Shown here: positions 8,548-16,413 of the stretch, piece after piece
Numbering within the stretch: the first letter of the stretch is position 1
How the letters are laid out: every line of letters starts with the position of its first letter
Assembly: GCA_022825505.1 (NCBI GenBank)
Contig: JAJDWR010000067.1
Coordinates: 186,001 to 250,000 of the forward strand
Length of the DNA: 64,000 nucleotides
Origin: Gammaproteobacteria bacterium
GTDB lineage: Bacteria; Pseudomonadota; Gammaproteobacteria; Steroidobacterales; Rariloculaceae
Direction: 5' to 3'
The notes under the pieces: model-generated
Told to the model about the DNA's origin: nothing
What the model saw: only the letters and a program-made list of their open reading frames with translations
Databases searched by the model: none
Position numbers and translations under genes: made by a program

Positions 8548-9873
8548 CTAGCTCGGTTCGGAACTATCCGGCTCGGCCAGCCGGGGGGATTTGAGCGCGG
8601 CGATGGCGATGGCCGCCACCAGGAAGGGGGTGGCGTAGATGAGGAAATTCAATCCCCTGGAAAATCCCAGGCCGATCAACAGCCCGGCGACCACGGGACT
8701 CAGGATGGCGCCGATACGCCCGATGCCGATGCCCCAGCCCAGGCCGCTGGATCGCGACCGGGTGTCGTAGAGCCGCACCGCGGCGATATAGAGCGCGACG
8801 AAACTGCCGTTGACAAACAATCCGGCGAAAAATGCCAGCACCGACAAAAGGGTCACGTTCAGGGGCATGAATCCGAACAGGGCCATAAGCGCGAAGCTGC
8901 TCAACAGGAAGCCCATGAGCATGGGCCGTACACCCCGGGCATGGGACCGCAGCCCCATCCAGAATACGCCGATGGCGCCGCCGATGTTGAAGATCACCGT
9001 TACGTAGATGGCGCGGTCCAGCGGCAATCCGGCGCTGACGATGACCTGCGGCAGCCACGTGTTGACGAAATACAGGCCGAAGATTACGCAGAAGAAGCAG
9101 ACCCAAAGCAACACGGACCACGCTACCCGGTTGTCTTCGAACAGGCCCCGTATGCCGGTGCTTCCCGGGCGTCGCGTCAGCGATGCGGCCGTTTCTGCGT
9201 CTACCGGACGCTGACCCATGCGTGCCAATGTGGCATTCAGCTTCGCCAGGCCCCGTCCTTCAGGCTGCCTCAGCAGGAACTCGGGGGATTCCGGCACCAG
9301 TGCCAGGGCGAGCAGCGCGACCAGCGCCGTCACCGCACCACCTGCGACGAATACCGATGTCCAGCCGTATTGAGCCATCAGGGCGAGGGCCACCATACCG
9401 CCCAGGATGCCTCCGGCCGGGGCCGCGACATGCAGGATGCCCACGCACAGATTGCGGTGCCGGTCGGGCGCAAACTCCGCAACCGTCGTTGTGACGGTGG
9501 GAAGAATGGTGCCGATGGCCATACCCGCGAGAACCCGGTAGACCAGCAGGTGAGTTACCGTGGTTGCTGTTGCGGTGAGGAACATGGCGCCGGTCAGGAC
9601 CGCCAGCGCCGCGCACATCACCGTTCGGCGCCCGAAGTGATCGCTCAGCGGGGCGACCAGGGCGGAACCCAGCGCCATGCCGACAAATACGGCGCTGAGG
9701 ACGATGCCCAGCGACTCGGGCTCGAGCCCCCAGGCCTGGGACAGCACGGGCGCCGCGTAGGCCATGGCAAACAGGTCGAACGCCTCGAAGATGTTGATGG
9801 CGACGCATATGGCAATGACGCCGACCTGGTAGCGGGATACGGTGTCAAGCAGTTCTTTCCGCTGGGTGTTCAC
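8548..9873 (-). CDS. MFS transporter, aromatic acid:H+ symporter-like
   Basis: Twelve-segment major facilitator of about 441 residues. The first membrane segment contains FEAFDLFAMAYAAPVL, resembling the conserved Asp of aromatic acid:H+ symporters (PcaK/BenK/MhpT type), and loop 2-3 has the MFS motif LSDHFGRRTVM. The start is placed at GTG 9873, one base after the hydratase stop; the frame is open further upstream to 10089, but that part overlaps the hydratase and is Arg/Pro-rich shadow sequence. The position between a meta-cleavage hydratase and a P450 supports import of an aromatic acid. The exact substrate cannot be read from the sequence. Confidence 0.92.
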   Translation of the reverse strand: MNTQRKELLDTVSRYQVGVIAICVAINIFEAFDLFAMAYAAPVLSQAWGLEPESLGIVLSAVFVGMALGSALVAPLSDHFGRRTVMCAALAVLTGAMFLTATATTVTHLLVYRVLAGMAIGTILPTVTTTVAEFAPDRHRNLCVGILHVAAPAGGILGGMVALALMAQYGWTSVFVAGGAVTALVALLALALVPESPEFLLRQPEGRGLAKLNATLARMGQRPVDAETAASLTRRPGSTGIRGLFEDNRVAWSVLLWVCFFCVIFGLYFVNTWLPQVIVSAGLPLDRAIYVTVIFNIGGAIGVFWMGLRSHARGVRPMLMGFLLSSFALMALFGFMPLNVTLLSVLAFFAGLFVNGSFVALYIAAVRLYDTRSRSSGLGWGIGIGRIGAILSPVVAGLLIGLGFSRGLNFLIYATPFLVAAIAIAALKSPRLAEPDSSEPS

Positions 9874-9874
9874 T

Positions 9875-10660
9875 TCAGACAAATCGAACCTCCGCCTGAC
9901 CGACTCCTTCCACTTCAACCAACAGGGAATCGCCGGCATCGATGGGCTGCAGCGGTACCAGGGAACCCGACAGTACAATCTCACCGGCCTTGAGCGCGGT
10001 GCCGTGTTCCGAGAGCGCATTCGCCAGCCACGCCACGGCGTTCGCGGGAGAGCCGAGCGCGGCTGCACCCACGCCGGTGGCGACTTCAACGCCGTTCGTC
10101 CTGATCGCCATCCTGCAGGCGGCCAGATCGACCGTGTCGGGCGCCACCCATTGGTCGCCCAGCACGATCAGCGCAGAGGAGGCATTGTCTGCCACCGTGT
10201 CCTGGATCCTGATGCGCCAGTCCATGATCCTGGAGTCGATAATCTCGAAACAGGCCGCCAGTCCCCCGGTGGAAGCGAGAACCTCGTCGGCGGTCACGCC
10301 GGGGCCCGCAAGATCGCGGCTCAGCCTGAACGCGATTTCGCCCTCGGCCCGGGGACGAATCAGGCTGCGTGCGATTTCCACGGTGTCCCCGCTCTGGCGG
10401 ACCATGACGTCGGTGATGAATCCGAAGTCCGGTTCATCGACCTTGAGCGCATCCTGGACGGCCTTGCTGGTCAGTCCGATCTTCTTGCCCACCAGGGTCT
10501 CGCCCCCGGCGAGCCGCCGGTTCAGTACAGCCAGCGAAATCCGGTAGGCGTCCTCGATGGTCAGATCGGGAACCCGGTCGGTCAGTGGCTCGATGGGTTT
10601 CTGCTCCAGTCGTGCCTGCCACAGCTCCAGGCTGAATTGCTCGATCATGCTCAACGCCAT
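9875..10660 (-). CDS. 2-oxopent-4-enoate hydratase family protein (MhpD/XylJ/TesE-like)
   Basis: Cytoplasmic hydratase/decarboxylase-fold protein of 261 residues. The motif GGETLVGKKIGLTSKAVQ and a later RPRAEGEIAF are typical of the hydratase that adds water to 2-hydroxypenta-2,4-dienoate after meta-cleavage of catechols. ATG 10660 has AGGAGA directly upstream; the next ATG (10648) is further from that site than ideal. The frame extends upstream to 10744 but would run into the SDR. It follows the SDR by 26 bases and precedes the MFS start by one base, so translation is probably coupled. The window supplies upstream partners in other operons: extradiol dioxygenases at 30583 and 50769 and a C-C hydrolase at 33064. 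Confidence 0.93.
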   Translation of the reverse strand: MALSMIEQFSLELWQARLEQKPIEPLTDRVPDLTIEDAYRISLAVLNRRLAGGETLVGKKIGLTSKAVQDALKVDEPDFGFITDVMVRQSGDTVEIARSLIRPRAEGEIAFRLSRDLAGPGVTADEVLASTGGLAACFEIIDSRIMDWRIRIQDTVADNASSALIVLGDQWVAPDTVDLAACRMAIRTNGVEVATGVGAAALGSPANAVAWLANALSEHGTALKAGEIVLSGSLVPLQPIDAGDSLLVEVEGVGQAEVRFV

Positions 10661-10686
10661 TCTCCTGTTATTCTGCGGCGCCAGGC

Positions 10687-11451
10687 TCAATACGTCGCCC
10701 GTCCGCCGGACAGATCGAACGCTGCGCCCGTGCTGAACGAACACTCCTCCGAGGCGAGCCAGGCCACCAGCGCGGCGATCTCCTCCGGTTCGCCGAAACG
10801 CTGCAGCGGAATCTTCGACAGCATGTAGGCTACATGCTCGTCGCTCATCTGCTCAAAAAGCGGGGTGCGCACGGCCGCCGGGGTCACGCAATTGACCAGC
10901 ACACCCGTTCCCGCCAACTCCTTGCCCAACGCCTTGGTCATGTTGATGAGCCCGGCCTTGGATGCACTGTAGGCCGAGGCATTCGGGTTGCCGTCCTTGC
11001 CTGCAACTGAAGCGATGTTGACGATCCGCCCGTAGCCCCTGGCGATCATGGTCGGGACCACGGCCCGCGAAACGAGAAAGCTGCCCACCAGATTGACGTC
11101 GATGACGCGCCGCCAATCGTGCGGAGGATATTCCCACAGCGGGTGGTTCGGCCCGGAGATGCCCGCGTTATTGATGAGAACATCAACACGGGTAAACGCC
11201 TTGAGGGTGGTCTCCATCGCCGTAGCCACGGAATCGGCGTCGGCAATGTCGGCGTGAATTCCGGTGATTTCACCGGCAGATGCTACGTCTCGGCGCAAGC
11301 ACGCGACTGCGTCATCGAGCCCGGCCCCGTGAAGATCCCACGCCGCTATGCTGGCGCCGGATTGGCGCAGGCGGGATGCGATTGCATGACCCAGTCCGCG
11401 GGCGGCTCCTGTGACGATGGCGGTTCGATTATGGAGATCGATTGAATTCAC
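10687..11451 (-). CDS. Short-chain dehydrogenase/reductase (SDR)
   Basis: Classical NAD(P)-dependent SDR of 254 residues. It has the cofactor-binding TGAARGLGHAIA, the structural NNAG motif, the catalytic Ser in NIASVAGKDG and the YSASKAG active site (Tyr-x-x-x-Lys). The start is GTG 11451, 17 bases after the stop of the YVTN protein; the frame is open further upstream but there it lies antiparallel to nothing and inside the YVTN gene in another frame. As part of the six-gene operon it probably oxidises an alcohol or reduces a ketone in the aromatic pathway, or dehydrogenates a cis-dihydrodiol. The substrate is not determined. Confidence 0.93.
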   Translation of the reverse strand: MNSIDLHNRTAIVTGAARGLGHAIASRLRQSGASIAAWDLHGAGLDDAVACLRRDVASAGEITGIHADIADADSVATAMETTLKAFTRVDVLINNAGISGPNHPLWEYPPHDWRRVIDVNLVGSFLVSRAVVPTMIARGYGRIVNIASVAGKDGNPNASAYSASKAGLINMTKALGKELAGTGVLVNCVTPAAVRTPLFEQMSDEHVAYMLSKIPLQRFGEPEEIAALVAWLASEECSFSTGAAFDLSGGRATY

Positions 11452-11468
11452 GCCGCTGTGACGATAGA

Positions 11469-12989
11469 TCAATAGTCCAGGAAAATCCCCTCCGCCGGGT
11501 CGAGTCCGCCGTGGAAACCGCCCTGGTCGCGAACGACCCGGGCATCGCCGTTCTCGTCGTAGTGCACCCAGACCAGGCCATGGGCATCGCCGTAGCCGGG
11601 CATCTCGATGGTGGCCATCTGCTCGCGCGTGGCCGTGTCGAAGACGTACAGGACTCCCTCGGCATTGCTGGTTCCCCAGACTTCCCGGCCATTTGGAGCG
11701 AGCAGCACATGGTCGATCATGTAGCCGGCGAAGACAGTCTCCACGCCCCGGCCGCTGGCGGTATCGAGCACCGTGACCGTCCGCCCCATGAACCCCGTCG
11801 TCTCGCCCTTGTCCGCGACCCAGATTTCCGATTCGTCGGCGTTGAGCGTGGCGCCGTAGGGGCCGATGCCCGCCGCCGCATGCCAGGCGATCGCGCCGGT
11901 CTCGATGTCGATCTTGGTGACGCTGGATGAGCCGCCGGCGGGCACGTACATGTATTCCGAAGCCGAATCGATGACGATCCAGTCGCCCCGGTAGCCGGGG
12001 TAGGGGTACTCTTGCTCCACCTCCCACGTGTCGGGGTTGATACGCGCCACCCAGAACGGCCGCATGGTGGTCAGGCGCCCGACGTTCATGCTCGATGCAC
12101 CGACGAATGCGTCCATGCCGCGAGGGCCGTAGCCGGCCGGCTGCATCAGGATGTAGATGTATTCGCCGTCCGTGTACGAGGTATAGGAACTGCCGCCGAG
12201 GTCCTCATCGCGGACGCCGCCGACGATCTCATCCGTCTCGGTGTCGTAGAGGAAGACGTCCAGACCATCGTCGGCTCGCGCAAAAGTATCGATCAGCAGG
12301 AGGTTATCCCGGAAAATCTGGCCGTGATGCAGCCGCCCGCCCATGGTGACGATCTTCACGGGCTCGAGCGTCAGGGCATCCACCTTCACCATGGCAGTGG
12401 TGGAGAGCAGTGTGGGCTGGGTTTCCGCGGAGAGAGCGCCGATGATGTAAACGTATCTGCCGTCCGGTGAGACGACGGTCGTGTGAACGCTGGTGCGTAG
12501 TTCCGGCGCCAGTTCGCCGTAGGCGATGACTTCCTTGGTTTCCGCGTCGCCCACCACCACGCGGTTGGACTGGGCGGTGGTGATGTTGCGTCCGACGGAA
12601 AATCTATTCGTTATGACGCCGGTGTTCTCGTAGAAATAGGTCTTGCCGGGCTCTGGCTCGAATTTCGGTTCACCGGGCTCGAGTTCCGCGATCACCTCGT
12701 TCTGGTAAGTGCTCATGATGTTGCCGGTCCGGGACTTTCGCTCCCACCCGTCGAGCACGGTCTGGAAGGATTCGATCCCCGATACAATCCGGTCACGCTC
12801 GGACTGCGGAAATTGCTCCAGGGCTTCGAGGTCGGGCGGAAAAATCGGAATCTGGCCGGCGGCCATCCCAGGTGCCATCCCGACCGGACCACCCGGCCCC
12901 ATCCCCGGTCCCATACCTTGATTCTGGGCGTTCGCCGCCTGCAGGCACAGGCACAGGCCGACATAGGACAACAGTCGTAACAGTTTCAT
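11469..12989 (-). CDS. Secreted YVTN/beta-propeller repeat protein
   Basis: Exported protein of 506 residues. A signal peptide (MKLLRLLSYVGLCLCLQAANA) is followed by a short Gly/Met/Pro-rich linker and then a helical segment and propeller blades of the YVTN kind, for example VVSPDGRYVYIIG, WIVIDSASEYMYVPAGG and LNADESEIWVADKGE. It is a close paralogue of the protein at 34488-36386, whose N-terminus adds a cytochrome c domain; the C-terminal half matches almost position by position (shared VRDQGGFHGG and RDQGG signatures). ATG 12989 has AAGGAG seven bases upstream; a TTG one codon before is not needed. First gene of the operon, divergent from the DUF6152 gene. A redox or scaffold role in the periplasm is inferred only. 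Confidence 0.85.
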   Translation of the reverse strand: MKLLRLLSYVGLCLCLQAANAQNQGMGPGMGPGGPVGMAPGMAAGQIPIFPPDLEALEQFPQSERDRIVSGIESFQTVLDGWERKSRTGNIMSTYQNEVIAELEPGEPKFEPEPGKTYFYENTGVITNRFSVGRNITTAQSNRVVVGDAETKEVIAYGELAPELRTSVHTTVVSPDGRYVYIIGALSAETQPTLLSTTAMVKVDALTLEPVKIVTMGGRLHHGQIFRDNLLLIDTFARADDGLDVFLYDTETDEIVGGVRDEDLGGSSYTSYTDGEYIYILMQPAGYGPRGMDAFVGASSMNVGRLTTMRPFWVARINPDTWEVEQEYPYPGYRGDWIVIDSASEYMYVPAGGSSSVTKIDIETGAIAWHAAAGIGPYGATLNADESEIWVADKGETTGFMGRTVTVLDTASGRGVETVFAGYMIDHVLLAPNGREVWGTSNAEGVLYVFDTATREQMATIEMPGYGDAHGLVWVHYDENGDARVVRDQGGFHGGLDPAEGIFLDY

Positions 12990-13075
12990 CAAGCTGCTCC
13001 TTGCATGATCCGGCTCATGCGATTCCGTCCGAACCAGAATACTTCAACTTATCGATCCGATACGATTCCGTCTAA

Positions 13076-13150
13076 TCAAAGTTGGTGATACCCGGTCATT
13101 TGTTCAGCCAATACCGGGTTTGGGTTGTGTGTAATCCGTGCTAACTTTGA
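13076..13150. promoter_or_regulatory. Nested inverted repeats in a divergent intergenic region
   Basis: The 190-base spacer between the YVTN gene (minus) and the DUF6152 gene (plus) contains an 8-bp inverted repeat TCAAAGTT (13076-13083) / AACTTTGA (13143-13150) and, inside it, ACCCGGT (13090-13096) / ACCGGGT (13113-13119). A 10-bp direct repeat CGATTCCGTC occurs at 13020 and 13063. These are seen directly; a role as operators for a shared regulator is inference. Confidence 0.4.
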
Positions 13151-13179
13151 AAGTCGACAAGAAGTTGTGGGAGAGACGA

Positions 13180-13641
13180 ATGTACCTGTCGAGGTCCTTT
13201 CGCAAAGTCGTTGCCATTCTCATGGTCGCTATACCGGTAACGGTCAATGCGCACCATACCTGGGTCGTCGAGTACGACAGGGACGATGTCGTCATCCTTG
13301 AAGGAACGGTTGCCGAGGTCAACCTGACCAGTCCGCACAGCCGCATATTCCTGGAAATCGAAGGGGCGGAAGGATCGCAAGTCTGGGCGGGCGAAACCTG
13401 GCCGCTGGGGGCGCTGTACCGGCGCGGACTGACAAACGGCAGCCTGGCGGTGGGCGACGTGGTCCGGGTGACGGGCGAGCGCGCCAGGGAGGGGCGCCTG
13501 GGATTGCACCTCAGAAGCATCTACCGTCCCGCCGATGACTGGAGGGTCTGGATCGGACTTCGCCAGGACACCGGCGAAAATTCGTCAGCCGGTATCGGCG
13601 ACGGGGTGAATCAGATTCAGCTTGAAGACGAGTCGGTCTAG
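13180..13641 (+). CDS. Small exported DUF6152-like protein
   Basis: Protein of 153 residues with a signal peptide (RSFRKVVAILMVAIPVTVNA) directly followed by HHTWVVEYDRDD. The mature start Ala-His-His, the segment ILEGTVAEVNLTSPHSR and the later GDVVRVTGERAREGRLG match the DUF6152-type small beta-barrel proteins also encoded at 50769 and in the N-terminal half of the 60341 protein. ATG 13180 has GGGAGAG upstream (13169-13175); a GTG at 13138 would extend it without a signal-like start. Its stop overlaps the GTG of the next gene (TAGTG). The function of the family is unknown; the two adjacent histidines at the mature N-terminus could bind metal, which is speculation. Confidence 0.82.
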   Translation: MYLSRSFRKVVAILMVAIPVTVNAHHTWVVEYDRDDVVILEGTVAEVNLTSPHSRIFLEIEGAEGSQVWAGETWPLGALYRRGLTNGSLAVGDVVRVTGERAREGRLGLHLRSIYRPADDWRVWIGLRQDTGENSSAGIGDGVNQIQLEDESV

Positions 13642-14354
13642 TGTTCCGGCCAACAGCATTCTGTCGTTTCAGCCTGTTCCATGGGCCGGTCCGGATGTCC
13701 GGCAGGTGGTTCAGCCTCGCGCTTGGCCTGCTGGTGCTTCTACCTGCGTGGGGCCATGAACCGCGACCTGCCCGCGACGGGATGACGGGTGTCTGGATCC
13801 GGGCCGTTTCCGGTGTCGATCGCCCCGATATCTCGAACATCACGGCTGCGGGTCGGGCAGTCATGGATGAGTACGATCATGCCAGCGACGACATTCTGCG
13901 CTGCCTGATCGACTGGGGTCGCTTGAATACAGTCTCCGGCTTTCCCATGGAGATGATCGTCTCGGAAAACCAGGTCACCATCCTGTACGAGTACAACCAT
14001 ACCGTGCGCCGGGTCTTTCTCGATCAGACCGAGTTTCCGGCCGACTACCCGCCAAGCCTGGTCGGGTACTCCATCGGTCATTGGGAGGACGATACGCTGG
14101 TGGTGGAAACGCGCAATCTGCTGCCCGGCTGGATCAACATGGAGGGCGTTGCGCCCTATACGGACGCGGCGGTGGCGACGGAGCGGTTCACGCTGGACCC
14201 GGAACGGCAAGTGCTGACGGTCGAGCGCACGCTGGTCGACCCGAACTACTACTCAAGCCCGGTCACATGGACAACCGTGTACACGCCGGCGGAATATCCG
14301 GTGTATCCATACGATTGCACCATCGGCTCCTACGGCTCCAGCCTCGCAGGCTGA
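13641..14354 (+). CDS. Exported protein of unknown function, partner of DUF6152
   Basis: Protein of 237 residues from GTG 13641, or 219 from ATG 13695, which sits just before a hydrophobic signal (WFSLALGLLVLLPAWG). No named domain is recognised. It contains GYSIGHWEDDTLVVETRNL and a C-terminal TVERTLVDPNYYSSP, which match the protein at 51299-52123 (GHSTAWYDGDTLVIDT, ESTHLDPTYYREP) and the C-terminal half of the 60341 protein (GHSIGRWEGDELVVETTGF). Its first base overlaps the stop of the DUF6152 gene, so the two are translationally coupled. The recurring pairing suggests that the two secreted proteins act together; the activity is unknown. Confidence 0.78.
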   Translation: MFRPTAFCRFSLFHGPVRMSGRWFSLALGLLVLLPAWGHEPRPARDGMTGVWIRAVSGVDRPDISNITAAGRAVMDEYDHASDDILRCLIDWGRLNTVSGFPMEMIVSENQVTILYEYNHTVRRVFLDQTEFPADYPPSLVGYSIGHWEDDTLVVETRNLLPGWINMEGVAPYTDAAVATERFTLDPERQVLTVERTLVDPNYYSSPVTWTTVYTPAEYPVYPYDCTIGSYGSSLAG

Positions 14355-14444
14355 GCCGCCACGGCGACCGCCGTGACTGCCAGAATGGCCCGAAAGCCCA
14401 GGTATCTTGATTTCGCGCACGGTTACCTCGATCGCGGTAGCGAC

Positions 14445-15941
14445 TCAGAGTAACTCTGCAACCTGTTCCCTTGAATACTTGAACGTCTTGTAGGAGGGAG
14501 CGGAGCCGAAGTATTCCGCCACCGTTTCGCCGGTGGCGTTGATCTCGCGCGCATACTCGTTCACGGTGGAGGTCAGCAGCGTGTTGCCATTGGGCAATCG
14601 CCGCGCACCTCCCTGGAACGGTGCGAAGAATTCGGGATCCTCCCAGAGCCAGACCTGCTCCGCGGCAAACGGCTCACCCGATTCGCGTGGGTAGCGGCCG
14701 TCTTCTCCAGGCTGCAAACGCAGTTCATGCACGTTGGAAACGCCCTGCAATTGCCTTTGGGCCTCCAGCGCCGTGGTCCCCATGGCGCCCGTGCCCAATG
14801 CGCCAAACCCGGGTCCGATCCGGGTATTGTTGTTGAATATCAACAGATTGCCCGCTCCGGGCAGACCCGCGCCAACCCAGTTGGAATCGTGCTGCCTGAT
14901 GAACAGGCGATCATCGATTGTGCCCATGTCGTATGCCGCCGGGTTGCCGTATCGGAACAGCAGATCGCCGCCCAGACCGCTGCGGCCCCCGGTCGATCCT
15001 GCTGCTTCCGCCATCGTTGTGCTGTGATCGATGATCCAGATTTCGTTGTAAATGAATGAACTGACCACGATCTGATCGAGTTCGGCGTTGTAGTCGATGC
15101 CGTTGAGATGCTGGCGAATCTGGTCCATCGGCGCATAGGACTCGGGAAAGTGGGCGTCGATCCGCTCCGGATGGTCCGCGATGACGCCGTAGTTGGGCGC
15201 TCCGGGATCTCGGTCCTGGATGATGTGATCGTGGAAATGCCACGCCCAGACGACCTCGGCGGAGCCGTCCTCGAGGTTCGGCCGGACCTCGACGATTCCG
15301 TCGGACAGCGCCGTGGCCGCGCCGTCCAGGTCCCAGCCCATGGCCGCGGCCTCGTCGGCGGATACGATCGTATAGGTGAGAATCAGGATGTTGCCGTTCG
15401 GCATCGGTTTGACGTCATGGTGGAAACGGTCGATCCCTGCGTCATTCGACTCGATCTCCCAGAGCACGTCGCCCCGGGAATCGGCGATCTGAACCACCGA
15501 TGCCTGGGGTACTCCAGCCAGCGCGCCGCTTGGAGCAGCGTCGGCCACTCGGCCGCCCATGCGCAGGATTCTTCCGCCTGGCAGCACGTAGGCCGATACC
15601 CCGCCGCCGGAGATATTCGTTTCCCAGCGGTGAACGACGTTGCCGTCGTTGTCCACCAGCACACTGTAGTTCTCGAAGTCCGCACCGATCTCGTCGGTGC
15701 GGTGCCAGAACAGGTACCCGTCGTAGAGTTCGTCCGGTCGATGCACTACCACGCGCACGTCGGGCAAAGTGCCTGCAGAATCGGCTGCGCCCGATTCCTG
15801 GGCACTGGCGCCCTGGACGCAAATTGCCGATATCAGCAGGCCGAACGCCGACAGGCCGCGTGAAAGGCCAGTCCCGGCAAAACCGGTACCACGCCCGCCT
15901 GGCAACACCACTGCTCTATCCAACCGGTCCGCCCTTGTCAA
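14445..15941 (-). CDS. Exported arylsulfotransferase (ASST) family protein
   Basis: Periplasmic protein of up to 498 residues with a signal peptide ending near VQGASAQ. The propeller shows the ASST landmarks: SVLVDNDGNVVHRWE, FHHDVKPMPNGNIL, NYGVIADHP, DHST, FRYGNP and FIRQHDSNW, then ARRLPNGNTLL near the end. In characterised ASSTs, histidines and an arginine at such positions move sulfate from a phenyl sulfate to another phenol through a sulfo-histidine. Two paralogues lie at 45884 and 57551. The start is unclear: TTG 15941, or GTG 15911 with GGATAG upstream. It is the third gene of an operon with DoxX (25 bases before) and an exported Rossmann protein. Donor and acceptor are unknown. Confidence 0.87.
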   Translation of the reverse strand: MTRADRLDRAVVLPGGRGTGFAGTGLSRGLSAFGLLISAICVQGASAQESGAADSAGTLPDVRVVVHRPDELYDGYLFWHRTDEIGADFENYSVLVDNDGNVVHRWETNISGGGVSAYVLPGGRILRMGGRVADAAPSGALAGVPQASVVQIADSRGDVLWEIESNDAGIDRFHHDVKPMPNGNILILTYTIVSADEAAAMGWDLDGAATALSDGIVEVRPNLEDGSAEVVWAWHFHDHIIQDRDPGAPNYGVIADHPERIDAHFPESYAPMDQIRQHLNGIDYNAELDQIVVSSFIYNEIWIIDHSTTMAEAAGSTGGRSGLGGDLLFRYGNPAAYDMGTIDDRLFIRQHDSNWVGAGLPGAGNLLIFNNNTRIGPGFGALGTGAMGTTALEAQRQLQGVSNVHELRLQPGEDGRYPRESGEPFAAEQVWLWEDPEFFAPFQGGARRLPNGNTLLTSTVNEYAREINATGETVAEYFGSAPSYKTFKYSREQVAELL

Positions 15942-15966
15942 CTGGATTCAGCACTTGGATGGAGCA

Positions 15967-16392
15967 CTAATCCAGCAGCCAGTGCCTGTTACCGGTATCG
16001 TAGACCCGGTACCGGCCGGTGCCCATGAAGAACAGCGCGACGCCCATCGCGAGGAACAGAAGCTGGCCTTCCTTGTTCCAGCCGCCGAACTGGTTCAGTC
16101 CGAAGAAGGGGATCGGCAGAACATAGAAGACCACGAGCATGGTCACGATCACCGAAAGCGCGGACAGTCGCGTAAACAGACCGAGTGCCAGGAGGATGGG
16201 CGCAAGCACTTCGGAGACGTATACGAAGTTCATGAAGAAACCCGGGATGCCTCTGGCCGCCAGCATGCCCATCTGAAAGTCGATCCCGTGAGTAATCTTG
16301 CTCCAGCCGTTCAGAAACATTGTCACGGCGAGTACAAGCCGAAGAGCCAGGATGCCGTTGTCGGGGTCTGTCCAGAATTCAGTTCGTACCAT
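15967..16392 (-). CDS. DoxX family membrane protein
   Basis: Small inner-membrane protein of 141 residues with about four hydrophobic segments (LALRLVLAVTMFLNGWSKI; FVYVSEVLAPILLALGLF; SALSVIVTMLVVFYVLPI; LLFLAMGVALFFMGTG). The opening segment with GWSKI and the conserved helix pattern fit DoxX/YphA proteins, which include the membrane subunit of thiosulfate:quinone oxidoreductase. ATG 16392 has AGGTG upstream. It lies 21 bases after the exported Rossmann gene and 25 bases before the arylsulfotransferase, so a link with periplasmic sulfur chemistry or quinone redox is possible but unproven. Confidence 0.9.
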   Translation of the reverse strand: MVRTEFWTDPDNGILALRLVLAVTMFLNGWSKITHGIDFQMGMLAARGIPGFFMNFVYVSEVLAPILLALGLFTRLSALSVIVTMLVVFYVLPIPFFGLNQFGGWNKEGQLLFLAMGVALFFMGTGRYRVYDTGNRHWLLD

Positions 16393-16413
16393 GAGTCACC
16401 TGTAGCTCCCGCC

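Noticed and set aside
7447..9993. 848-codon open frame antisense to the P450 and MFS genes
   Set aside because: It crosses two well-supported genes and reads as low-complexity Gly/Gln/Arg/His sequence; a GC-rich shadow.
9874..10089. N-terminal extension of the aromatic acid MFS transporter
   Set aside because: The extra 72 codons overlap the hydratase and are Arg/Pro-rich; GTG 9873 directly after the hydratase stop fits better.
11452..12027. N-terminal extension of the SDR into the YVTN gene
   Set aside because: The Rossmann fold begins right after GTG 11451 and the extension is an out-of-frame shadow.
14360..14375. Hairpin CACGGC-GACC-GCCGTG between convergent genes
   Set aside because: Short stem with no T-run; not enough to call a terminator.
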